Source of the DNA: Candidatus Omnitrophota bacterium
GTDB taxonomy: Bacteria > Omnitrophota > 4484-213
Assembly (NCBI GenBank): GCA_003645805.1
Contig: QNCL01000010.1
Location: 1-21,802, forward strand
Direction: 5' to 3'
DNA length: 21,802 bases
In this document: positions 7,460-13,818 of the stretch, one piece after another
How the letters are laid out: each line of letters starts with the position of its first letter
Position numbering within the stretch: the first letter of the stretch is position 1
Notes under the pieces: generated by a model
What the model saw: the letters and a program-made list of their open reading frames with translations, nothing else
Told to the model about the DNA's origin: nothing
Databases searched by the model: none
Program-made: the position numbers and the translations under genes

Positions 7460-8337
7460 GAATCTCTATTTTCCCTCTTGCACCTTTCTTTTTTAATCTT
7501 ATTAAATAAATCCGTAAAATCTTTTTTGTATTGTGGAAATACCTTAACCATAGGTTCTCCTTTAGAATAAGTAATCGCTACTTCTCTCTTAAATGGTATC
7601 CTCATTAACACAGGAATGTCTTGCTCATAGCAATACTTATCTACTTCATCAGTGCCTAAATCAGCCCGATTAATTACTACCCCAAAAGGAATATTCATTA
7701 TTTTTAATAGTTCCACCGCTAAAATCAAATCGTTTAAACCAAAGGGTGTGGGCTCGGTGACTAATATTGAATAATCACTTCCCTTGAGTGAAGCGACTAC
7801 TGGACAGGAGGTTCCGGGAGGAACATCAATGATTACGGTCTTCTCAGGCTTGATATGCTTTTTTACCTGTCGGATAAGAGGTGGAGATATTGCCTCTCCG
7901 ATATTGAGTCTCCCCTGGATAAACTCTATCCTTCCACAATTACCTGCCTCCACTACTCCGATTTCCCTGTTTACCTCCTTTATCGCACCTTGAGGACAAA
8001 GAGCACTACAGGCACCACAGCCATGGCAAAGTTGGGGGAAAATTAAACTATTTCCTTTCTTACCCTCTGAAGGAGGCAAAATCGCTATAGCATTATAAAC
8101 ACAAACCTCTGCGCATCTTCCACAATAATTACATCTTGTCTCATCAATCTGAGGAACAGGAATGTAGGCTTTATTCTGGGTTTTGATAGTTGGCTTCAAG
8201 AAAATATGAGCATTGGGCTCTTCTACATCACAATCTAGAAACTGCACATCCTCTATAGACTCTATAGATAAAGATAGGCTAACAGCAATGGTAGTTTTAC
8301 CCGTTCCTCCTTTCCCGCTGGCAACTGAAATTATCAT
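7456..8337 (-). CDS. MinD-superfamily ATPase with inserted 2x[4Fe-4S] ferredoxin domain (copy B)
   Basis: 293-residue COG1149-type ATPase. Walker A is SGKGGTGKT at 7-15, FLDCDVEEPNAH spans 33-44, and VIIDVPPGTSCP follows the ferredoxin insert. The insert has Cys 69, 72, 75, 79 and Cys 104, 107, 110, 114, ligating two predicted [4Fe-4S] clusters. A cysteine-containing linker (EAGNCGRIEF) follows. It is the partner of copy A. In sulfate reducers the orange-protein cluster likewise encodes two such ATPases. The start codon lies within a 13-bp tandem repeat and has no close Shine-Dalgarno sequence, so initiation may depend on coupling with the zinc-ribbon gene that ends 24 bases upstream. Confidence 0.92.
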   Translation of the reverse strand: MIISVASGKGGTGKTTIAVSLSLSIESIEDVQFLDCDVEEPNAHIFLKPTIKTQNKAYIPVPQIDETRCNYCGRCAEVCVYNAIAILPPSEGKKGNSLIFPQLCHGCGACSALCPQGAIKEVNREIGVVEAGNCGRIEFIQGRLNIGEAISPPLIRQVKKHIKPEKTVIIDVPPGTSCPVVASLKGSDYSILVTEPTPFGLNDLILAVELLKIMNIPFGVVINRADLGTDEVDKYCYEQDIPVLMRIPFKREVAITYSKGEPMVKVFPQYKKDFTDLFNKIKKERCKRENRDS

Positions 8338-8366
8338 ATAAAATTATCATATAGAATTATTCTATT
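8328..8366. repeat. 13-bp tandem repeat over the start of MinD-type ATPase copy B
   Basis: AAATTATCATATA is perfectly repeated at 8328-8340 and 8341-8353, followed by a degenerate third unit GAATTATTCTATT at 8354-8366. The array holds the ATPase start codon (8335-8337), a second ATG 13 bases upstream in another frame (8348-8350), and the stop of the zinc-ribbon gene. Confidence 0.92.
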
Positions 8367-8562
8367 CCCTTACCATTCTTGTGCCACATTTAGGACAACT
8401 TAAAGAAGCGCAGGGTATGCCTGGTTGATGTGCTACCTTTGTTCTGCAGGAAGGGCATATACAATTTCCTCCTGGTCCTGCACCACCTCTCCTTCCTCTA
8501 CCTCCCCCCATACCTCTGCCCATAGCCGGGTTCAACCCCTGAGGACCATTTCCATCTCCCAT
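8362..8562 (-). CDS. Gly/Arg-rich zinc-ribbon protein
   Basis: 66-residue protein in two parts. Residues 1-30 are Gly/Arg/Met-rich (GDGNGPQGLNPAMGRGMGGG). Residues 33-66 hold a treble-clef or rubredoxin-like metal site: CICPSC, then H and C in HQPGIPC, then CPKC. The N-terminal GDGxGPxG pattern is shared with the DUF5320-like protein four genes upstream. Small proteins of this form are common beside NifX-like genes in anaerobes, without an established function. The ribosome binding site GGAGGTGA is 13 bases from the ATG, farther than usual; no better in-frame start exists because a TAA intervenes. Confidence 0.8.
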   Translation of the reverse strand: MGDGNGPQGLNPAMGRGMGGGRGRRGGAGPGGNCICPSCRTKVAHQPGIPCASLSCPKCGTRMVRE

Positions 8563-8640
8563 GGCTATCTTTATTTCACCTCCTTCATCTACACAGAAAT
8601 CTCTTAACTATATAATAATCTACTCATAATCAACCTAAAT

Positions 8641-8649
8641 ATTATATCA
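8641..8649 (-). promoter_or_regulatory. Possible extended -10 promoter inside the NifX/MinD run
   Basis: Minus strand TGATATAAT is an extended -10 element (TGn plus TATAAT) in the 121-base gap after the second NifX-like gene. No good -35 box is seen. The start would be near 8634. It could drive the zinc-ribbon gene and the ATPase genes separately from fur. Confidence 0.35.
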
Positions 8650-8683
8650 TCCTCTCCTGCACTTTCTCTGCCTTATAGAGCTC

Positions 8684-9052
8684 TCATCCGCCCATACCAA
8701 ATTTTGAACCAACATTAGAAGACTCTGCTTTTTTAAGTCTTCCTGATTTATACGCCTCTATTGCTTCTTTTACGCTTCCAGTAATTTGTGTATAAACATC
8801 AATTCCTTCTGCATTAAGTACTCGGAAGGCATTTGGTCCAACATTACCACTAAGCACCGCTTTAACTTTTTTGGAAGCAACTAATTGAGCAGATTGAATC
8901 CCTGCTCCCCCTACAGAGTTAATATTTGGATTCTTAATAACCTCAAACTCTAAGGTATCAGTATCTGCAATTATAAAATACCGACATCTACCAAAACGCG
9001 GATCAATCTTTGAATCTATACTCTCCCCTTCTGAGGTAATACAAATCCTCAT
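8684..9052 (-). CDS. NifX/NafY-like dinitrogenase iron-molybdenum cofactor family protein (1)
   Basis: 122-residue protein with the complete Nitro_FeMo-Co fold (about residues 1-110): MRICITSEG first strand, the hallmark DPRFGRCRYF, NINSVGGAGIQSAQLVA, and AVLSGNVGPNAF. Family members bind iron-molybdenum or other metal-sulfur clusters in nitrogenase maturation, or the Mo/Cu cluster of orange protein. No nif structural genes are visible, so a nitrogenase role is not supported here. A strong ribosome binding site (GAGGTGA) precedes the ATG. It follows the second NifX-like gene by 16 bases. The C-terminal tail is Gly/Ser-rich and has no extra cysteines, unlike its neighbour. Confidence 0.9.
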   Translation of the reverse strand: MRICITSEGESIDSKIDPRFGRCRYFIIADTDTLEFEVIKNPNINSVGGAGIQSAQLVASKKVKAVLSGNVGPNAFRVLNAEGIDVYTQITGSVKEAIEAYKSGRLKKAESSNVGSKFGMGG

Positions 9053-9068
9053 TTTTCACCTCACTTTA

Positions 9069-9467
9069 TCAACATCTACCTTCATCTTTATGTGGATGGT
9101 GGCATTCTGTTTTATCTACTCCATAACCCTTTCCCGAACCGGGCTCACAGAAGCTCTTTCCACCTTTTAAGGTTCCTTTCCTAAGTTGTTCAATTATCTC
9201 CTCAATCTTTCCACTCACTCCCACAATTGTTTTGATATTAAATTGCGCAAAAAATGAGATTGCTCGCGATCCTATTCCTCCAGCAACGACACAATCTACT
9301 CCTTTTTGATACAAAAATTGAGGAATTGCTCCTAATTGATGGCCAGGATTTATTATCTCCTCCTTCTTAACTACCTTGCCATTCTCGATATCAACTAAAG
9401 TAAAGATTGGACATCTGCCAAAATGCATAGACACAAAATCTCCCTCTGTTGGTATAGCCACCCGCAT
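9069..9467 (-). CDS. NifX/NafY-like protein (2) with Cys/His-rich tail
   Basis: 132-residue Nitro_FeMo-Co family protein. Motifs are MRVAIPTEG, the hallmark MHFGRCPIF, INPGHQLGAIPQFLY, and VVAGGIGSRAISFF. Beyond the domain (about residue 100) it has a tail with SFCEP and ECHHPHKDEGRC, three cysteines and three histidines that could bind another metal or cluster. The ribosome binding site is GGAGGGGAG directly before ATG. Two divergent NifX-like paralogues side by side suggest a heteromeric carrier or separate storage and delivery roles; this is inference. A stable hairpin separates it from the DUF5320-like gene upstream. Confidence 0.9.
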   Translation of the reverse strand: MRVAIPTEGDFVSMHFGRCPIFTLVDIENGKVVKKEEIINPGHQLGAIPQFLYQKGVDCVVAGGIGSRAISFFAQFNIKTIVGVSGKIEEIIEQLRKGTLKGGKSFCEPGSGKGYGVDKTECHHPHKDEGRC

Positions 9468-9495
9468 CTCCCCTCCTTTTTTCTGATAAAGGGGA

Positions 9496-9529
9496 ATAGG
9501 GAGTAGAGGTAAGGTTCTCTACTCCCTAT
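9496..9529. repeat. 13-bp-stem intercistronic hairpin
   Basis: Perfect inverted repeat ATAGGGAGTAGAG (9496-9508) / CTCTACTCCCTAT (9517-9529) with an 8-base loop. It lies 8 bases after the DUF5320-like stop and before the NifX-like gene. No U-run follows in the minus direction, so it is more likely an mRNA-stabilising or processing hairpin, or a weak attenuator, than an intrinsic terminator. Confidence 0.85.
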
Positions 9530-9537
9530 CTCTCTCA

Positions 9538-9918
9538 CTATTCCTCCTTCTCTCCCTGCTGGCTCTGGAGTTTCTCCAAAGTCTCTACTCGGCTCTGCAC
9601 ATCTTTAAGCTGTTGTTTTAAAAACTCGGCTTGATTTTTTAAAATCTCTGCTTCCTGCTTTGGACTAATCTCATAAGGAAACCACCAACTTGCAGGATTC
9701 CACCAACCTGCAAAACTCGGTAGATTATAGGAAGCCCTCAGCCAGCCGGGAAGAGCAGTAGCATAATACCAGTGGCGCCATCCTCTTCCCCTCCCAAACC
9801 ATCTTCTGTTAGGGATGGGATTCAGATAGCCGGGAACAGCGTATCCCGCGCAAAAACCCGCTGCTCTACCTGTCATTGGACCTAAACCCAAAGGACCTGT
9901 TCCATTTCCTCCAGGCAT
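9538..9918 (-). CDS. DUF5320-like protein with C-terminal coiled coil
   Basis: 126-residue protein of the DUF5320 type. The Gly-rich N-terminus MPGGNGTGPLGLGPMTGR leads into AAGFCAGYAVPGYLNP, then an aromatic, Trp-rich middle (RGWRHWYYATALPGWL; WWNPASWWFPYEI). The last 45 residues (EAEILKNQAEFLKQQLKDVQ...VETLEKLQ) are a predicted coiled coil. The start is put at ATG 9916-9918 because the upstream in-frame GTG is part of the GGAGGTG ribosome binding site. Genes of this type are recurrent neighbours of NifX-like and MinD-like genes; function unknown. It is the first gene after fur, 54 bases away. Confidence 0.82.
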   Translation of the reverse strand: MPGGNGTGPLGLGPMTGRAAGFCAGYAVPGYLNPIPNRRWFGRGRGWRHWYYATALPGWLRASYNLPSFAGWWNPASWWFPYEISPKQEAEILKNQAEFLKQQLKDVQSRVETLEKLQSQQGEKEE

Positions 9919-9972
9919 ATCTACCACCTCCTTTTTGCTTAATAAGAAACACTATACTTGAAAAATAACAAT

Positions 9973-10446
9973 CTAATCTTTTTGTTTATCGCATTTACTA
10001 CAGAAGCCATAGAATTGGATTATATGAGATGTAATCTTAAAATTGTATTTTTTGGATAAACTATTCTGCATCTTTTTCACCAATTCTTTCTCCTCCTCTA
10101 TGAACTCTGTATAATCAACAATTCTATTGCAACCTTTACAGATGAGATGGTGATGATGCATCTTTTTACTGCCTTCAATCAACTCATAGCGTGCCCTTCC
10201 ATCTCCAAAATCAAATTTCCATACCAATCCCATATCTGTGAGTATATCTAAAGTTCTGTAGATAGTAGTAAGACCAATGTTTGGATATTTTGGATGGACT
10301 CTTAAGTAAATATCTTCGGCACTCAGGTGTTCTTCTGATTTGGATAAAACCTCCAGAATTGCCTCTCTCCCCAAAGTCCATCTATAACCACACCCTCTAA
10401 ACCTTGCCTGCCACCATGGTGAAGTAGATAGTCTAATACCTGGCAT
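9973..10446 (-). CDS. Fur-family metalloregulator
   Basis: 157-residue DNA-binding repressor of the Fur/PerR/Zur family. The winged helix includes SAEDIYLRVHP and IGLTTIYRTLDIL (recognition helix). Metal sites follow: HHHHLICKGC and a C-terminal CSKC pair for structural zinc. I start it at ATG 10444-10446, which has AGAGAGGA five bases upstream. An ATG at 10474-10476 would add ten residues, but it has no ribosome binding site and coincides with the predicted transcription start. Sequence alone cannot separate Fur from PerR or Zur. It heads the NifX/MinD-type run and lies near feoAB, so iron or cluster status is the likely signal. Confidence 0.92.
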   Translation of the reverse strand: MPGIRLSTSPWWQARFRGCGYRWTLGREAILEVLSKSEEHLSAEDIYLRVHPKYPNIGLTTIYRTLDILTDMGLVWKFDFGDGRARYELIEGSKKMHHHHLICKGCNRIVDYTEFIEEEKELVKKMQNSLSKKYNFKITSHIIQFYGFCSKCDKQKD

Positions 10447-10461
10447 AGTTCCTCTCTTAGT

Positions 10462-10480
10462 GGAAATGGTTTTCATTATT
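10462..10480 (-). promoter_or_regulatory. Fur-box-like site at the fur promoter
   Basis: The minus-strand 19-mer beginning AATAATGAAAACC matches the classical Fur consensus (GATAATGATAATCATTATC) at 14 of 19 positions. It begins next to the -10 box and covers the predicted start, a position that would permit autorepression. Confidence 0.5.
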
Positions 10481-10509
10481 AATATATATCAAAACTCGGT
10501 TTTTGTCAA
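10481..10509 (-). promoter_or_regulatory. Strong sigma70-type promoter of fur
   Basis: Minus strand consensus TTGACA (10504-10509) and TATATT (10481-10486) with a 17-base spacer. Start near 10474, which gives a leader of about 28 bases to the re-assigned fur ATG. A palindrome centre lies 31 bp from the near edge of the -35 box. Confidence 0.75.
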
Positions 10510-10529
10510 GGGGGTGTATCTCCAGACCG

Positions 10530-10550
10530 TTTCCACCCCTGGGGTGGAAA
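10530..10550. repeat. 21-bp perfect palindrome, copy 2 (fur upstream region)
   Basis: Identical to the copy at 5103: arms TTTCCACCCC (10530-10539) and GGGGTGGAAA (10541-10550). It lies between the glycosyltransferase stop and the fur promoter. Flanking bases are not shared with the other copies. Confidence 0.95.
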
Positions 10551-10563
10551 GTGCGGGTGAAAA

Positions 10564-10583
10564 GTGCTTATCTGTGCTTATCT
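10564..10583. repeat. 10-bp perfect tandem duplication beside palindrome copy 2
   Basis: GTGCTTATCT is repeated head to tail at 10564-10573 and 10574-10583, 13 bases from the palindrome. The second unit contains the stop codon of the glycosyltransferase gene. Confidence 0.9.
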
Positions 10584-11726
10584 GGGGAGCAGAGTTCTGT
10601 ATACATCTAAAGTAGACTGAGCAGTCTTTCTCCAATCGAAATCTTTAACCCTCTGTTTTCCTTTCTCTATCAACTCTCCTCTTAAATCCTCGCATTTAAT
10701 CAACTCTTCTATCTTGGCGGCTAAATATTTATAATCAAAGGGATTAACCAAAACCGCTGCACCAGAAGCAATCTCAGGAATTGCGCCTCTATCAGTAGTT
10801 ATCACAGGAACACCAGAAGAAAAAGATTCTAAAATAGGCAAACCGAAGCCTTCATAAAGAGAAGGAATAAGAGAAATTTTGGCATTCATAAGCAAAACTT
10901 TCAATTCCAGGGTAGGTATCCATCCAGTAATTATTATCTTACTTTGAAGTCCCAACTCCTTAATTCGTCTAATTAAATTTCTGTATTCATTACTTCTATC
11001 ATAAAAATTTCCCGTATAAACTAAACAGAAGTCATACTTGTCTCTTTTTAGAAATTCATTAAACCCTTCTAATGCAAAAATAGCGTTTCTTCGTGGGTGA
11101 TCCACTCCTGTAGGAATTATAAAATAATCTCTATTGTGCACATTATATTTGTTAAGAATTTGAACAGCCAAATTTTCATCCACTTCTTCTCTAAAATCAT
11201 CCTCTACTCCTAAATATATGACTCTGACCTTGCTTTTTTTAACCTTGCATAACCTTACAATATCCTCCTTACTTTTATGCGAAACAGTTATAATTAGATC
11301 TGCCCACTGGGCACACAGGAAATGTTGTAGTTTATACTTTATCTCTTTCCTTTTATTTCTAAAATCTCCTCCTAATATCCAAGGGATCAGGTCATGGATG
11401 GTCAAGACACAAGGGCAATTTCTAAAAAATGGCACTGCATTATTCCAAACAGCATGGTAGACATCTATTTTATACTCTTTCAATTTTCTCGGCAAAAATC
11501 TCTGAGACCACTTCCTTTTTTCTTCCCTTGAGGAAGCAAAAACTATTTTTTGAATACGCGTTGACTCTAAAAACTTATTATACTCCTGAGAAAAATTACC
11601 ATCTGAAAAAAGAAAGATCTCTAAATCTCTATCTAAATCTAAAAGTGTTTTTACTAAGTTGCAAACATAAGTAGAAATTCCTGCCTTCGGATGGGTTAGA
11701 ATTCTGGCATCAAAGCCTATTCTCAT
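10578..11726 (-). CDS. GT4-family glycosyltransferase
   Basis: 382-residue GT-B fold glycosyltransferase, probably cytosolic, making cell-surface glycan or lipopolysaccharide. The N-terminal acceptor domain starts MRIGFDARILTHPKAGISTY. The C-terminal donor domain has IITGWIPTLELKVLLMNA and the retaining-GT motif EGFGLPILE (E292-x7-E300), followed by SGVPVITTDRGAIPEI. Donor and acceptor are unknown. Its ATG overlaps the stop of a degraded GT2 fragment (ATGA), and the nearest GGAG is 13 bases away, inside that fragment. This suggests the gene was once translated by coupling to an intact GT2 gene that has since decayed. Confidence 0.9.
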   Translation of the reverse strand: MRIGFDARILTHPKAGISTYVCNLVKTLLDLDRDLEIFLFSDGNFSQEYNKFLESTRIQKIVFASSREEKRKWSQRFLPRKLKEYKIDVYHAVWNNAVPFFRNCPCVLTIHDLIPWILGGDFRNKRKEIKYKLQHFLCAQWADLIITVSHKSKEDIVRLCKVKKSKVRVIYLGVEDDFREEVDENLAVQILNKYNVHNRDYFIIPTGVDHPRRNAIFALEGFNEFLKRDKYDFCLVYTGNFYDRSNEYRNLIRRIKELGLQSKIIITGWIPTLELKVLLMNAKISLIPSLYEGFGLPILESFSSGVPVITTDRGAIPEIASGAAVLVNPFDYKYLAAKIEELIKCEDLRGELIEKGKQRVKDFDWRKTAQSTLDVYRTLLPR

Positions 11727-11818
11727 TGCTTATTTAGTTCTCCAGGCAAAAATTCATCGGCATCTAAAATCAATATCCATTCTCCCTCTGCTTTACTAAT
11801 CTTTCCAAAATTTCGTTG
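11723..11818 (-). pseudogene. Remnant of a GT2-family glycosyltransferase
   Basis: On the minus strand an open frame without a start codon reads QRNFGKISKAEGEWILIL then DADEFLPGELNKQ and a stop. GEWILxLDADE is the nucleotide-sugar-binding DxD region of GT2 enzymes (normally about residue 80-100 of 250 or more), so both ends are missing. Upstream the same frame gives a hydrophobic low-complexity stretch and then a stop near 11905. The stop overlaps the next gene's ATG. The rest of the gap, 11819-12007, is AT-rich and shows no gene; I see no convincing terminator after purE. Confidence 0.72.
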
Positions 11819-12007
11819 AAGAGAAAAATAAACAATGAGTAGGAAAAGAAGAATATAGAGGAGTATAAATGGAGGGGAATAAGAAAAAGCATTAAAAAAT
11901 AAAAGTTATCTTTTTCTTAACGAAATCCTTCCCTTAATCTCTCTAATTAAAGTTTTTCATTTGGGCATCTTTATTCAAAAAAAACTTTATGCAATTTTAG
12001 ATATAAA

Positions 12008-12472
12008 TTACTGCACCTCTCTGTCCGCCTGTTTTATCTCCTCTTTCAACATCCTTTGATATTCCTCCACTCTCTGCTTAATTTTTCTATCCTTTATTGC
12101 CCAGATCTTTGCACAAGCCAGCGCTGCTTGCTCTGGTTCTAACACCAGAAGAGGCGATACTCCGCGAGGCATCCTCAGGCTTGAGAATACATCTACACCA
12201 GAAAACTTATCACTGTAAGGCGGACAGGCAATAACAGGCTTTGTTGTATTAGCATCTACAAAACCACTTAGCGCATTGCTTTTTCCTGCTACAGTGACAA
12301 ACACAACATCTTTCTTCTCATACTCTTTTATGATATCTAATACCCTCAGAGGCACCTTATGGGCAGAAGATACTCTTAAAGTACTTTTAATCCCTAATCT
12401 CTGTAAAGCATCTTTAATCTCTTCTGACCACTTAAAATCGCTCTTTGAGCCCATTATTATTACAACCTCCAT
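12008..12472 (-). CDS. purE: Class II PurE, AIR carboxylase
   Basis: 154-residue purine-biosynthesis enzyme that carboxylates 5-aminoimidazole ribonucleotide. The family start IIMGSKSDFKW is clear. The diagnostic positions follow the animal (PAICS-type, class II) pattern and not the usual bacterial one: SAHK in place of SAHR, VAGKSNALSG in place of the GAGGAAHLPG region, IACPP in place of IGVPV, and FSSLRMPRG in place of SIVQMPxG. Class II enzymes use CO2 directly and need no PurK. It is not fused to SAICAR synthetase. The ATG overlaps xseA by 13 bases, with GGAG inside the xseA coding end. Confidence 0.9.
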   Translation of the reverse strand: MEVVIIMGSKSDFKWSEEIKDALQRLGIKSTLRVSSAHKVPLRVLDIIKEYEKKDVVFVTVAGKSNALSGFVDANTTKPVIACPPYSDKFSGVDVFSSLRMPRGVSPLLVLEPEQAALACAKIWAIKDRKIKQRVEEYQRMLKEEIKQADREVQ

Positions 12473-13791
12473 CTCAACTCCTTTATTCCTCTAACCTCCG
12501 AAAGACAACTACCATCTATAAGTATTGTTTTGATTGCATCCTTCTCTTTTAGGTCGAAAATACTCTTGACCAACCTGCCTTCTTTGAAAGTAATGCTATA
12601 ACCTCTTTTTAAAACCTGAGAGGGATCTAATAACCTTATCTTTTCCTCTCCTGTTCTCACCCTTATTCTCTCCTCTTCTACTCTTCTTTTTGCTTTCTCT
12701 TCTATCTGCAGAAACTTCTCCTTCAATTCTCTTTTTTCATTGCTAAAGAATTTACCAATCCTTTCCCTTAAGGCAAACCTTTTTGCGAGTAAATCCTCAC
12801 TCTTTCTCCAAAAATACCTGCTCACAAAAGAGTCGATGCGAAAAAGTGCAGATTTCAAATTGTTGTATCTCTGTTCAAGTAAAAGCTTTGCTTTTTCCCT
12901 AATTTCCTTCTCTATAAACTCTATCCTCTCTAAAACCTCGCGCACCTTCTCCACCAGAAACTGCGCGCCTTTTGTGGGAGTCTTGAACGCCTGTTTTGCT
13001 ACTATGTCTGCGATACTCACATCTATACTATGCCCTAAAGCAGTGAATACGGGAAACTTAGAATAAGCAATAGCCTCGGCTATATTCTTGTTATCAAACC
13101 AGATAAGGTCTGCCTTTGCTCCTCCTCCCCGGGTAATAAATACTGCGTCAACCTTTCCTTTATCTAAGGAGTTAAAATATTTTAGAGCGAGCAGAACATC
13201 TTTCTCTGTTTGCTTACCTTGCATATAAGAGTTGTATATGAAGATCTTAAATCCATAGCCACTCTTTCTTAATTCATCAATAAAATCATGATAAGCAGCA
13301 GAGTCAACAGCGGTAATCAAGCCGATATTCAAAGGAAGAAGAGGTAAATCTCTTTGTTTATTTCTTTCCAAAAGCCCCTTCCTTTTTAGTTCCTCAATTA
13401 TCCTTTGACGGTTCTGGGCAAGTTTTCCCAAAGTGTAGATAGGATCAACATCAACAATAATAAGACTGTATTGGCCAGAGGGAGGATGAAGGTTTACCTC
13501 GCACAAAAACCTTGCTTCAATGTCATTCTTCAATTGAAAACTACTATTAGCCTCCTCTATTCTCTTCTCTATCCTATACCGATAACCGGAGAATAGCACT
13601 GCTTTTACCTTCGCTCTAATCTCCTGTGCCTCTGGGTGCTTCTCCACAAGTTCAAAATAGATATGCTTCTTCTCTCTATCGCTCCTTAACCCCTGAATCT
13701 CTCCGCAAACCCATATATAGTCAGGGAACTCTATGCGAATAAGATCGCGCACAATGCTATTAAGTTCCAGCACTGTATAAGTCTTCTCCAT
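12460..13791 (-). CDS. xseA: Exodeoxyribonuclease VII large subunit
   Basis: 443-residue XseA. An N-terminal OB-fold (YTVLELNSIVRDLI; YIWVCGEIQGLRSD) binds single-stranded DNA. The catalytic domain follows with GLITAVDSAAYHDFI, the RGGGAKADLIWFDN motif, and FTALGHSIDVSIADIVA then KTPTKGAQF. A long charged coiled-coil region (about 280-390) leads to the C-terminal segment with PSQVLKRGYSITF. All core motifs are present and the length is usual. No small-subunit gene (xseB) is seen next to it. The ATG has only AAGG directly before it, so translation may be coupled to the unknown gene that ends 27 bases upstream. Confidence 0.93.
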   Translation of the reverse strand: MEKTYTVLELNSIVRDLIRIEFPDYIWVCGEIQGLRSDREKKHIYFELVEKHPEAQEIRAKVKAVLFSGYRYRIEKRIEEANSSFQLKNDIEARFLCEVNLHPPSGQYSLIIVDVDPIYTLGKLAQNRQRIIEELKRKGLLERNKQRDLPLLPLNIGLITAVDSAAYHDFIDELRKSGYGFKIFIYNSYMQGKQTEKDVLLALKYFNSLDKGKVDAVFITRGGGAKADLIWFDNKNIAEAIAYSKFPVFTALGHSIDVSIADIVAKQAFKTPTKGAQFLVEKVREVLERIEFIEKEIREKAKLLLEQRYNNLKSALFRIDSFVSRYFWRKSEDLLAKRFALRERIGKFFSNEKRELKEKFLQIEEKAKRRVEEERIRVRTGEEKIRLLDPSQVLKRGYSITFKEGRLVKSIFDLKEKDAIKTILIDGSCLSEVRGIKELRWRL

Positions 13792-13818
13792 CCTTAGACA
13801 TCAAAAGATTAGGTGCTA

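Noticed and set aside
8684..9467. NifX-like genes as evidence for nitrogen fixation
   Set aside because: No nifHDK, nifB, nifE or nifN is present in the window; NifX-like proteins are common in non-fixing anaerobes.
9496..9529. Intercistronic hairpin as an intrinsic terminator
   Set aside because: The stem is strong but the sequence after it in the transcript is C- and mixed T-rich (TCCCCTTTATC), not a U-run.
10447..10476. The upstream ATG as the fur start
   Set aside because: It lies on the predicted transcription start and lacks a ribosome binding site, while the ATG at 10446 has a good one.
11941..11990. AAAGTTTTT / AAAAACTTT pair after purE as a terminator
   Set aside because: Stem is pure A/T with a loop over 20 bases, so it would be unstable.
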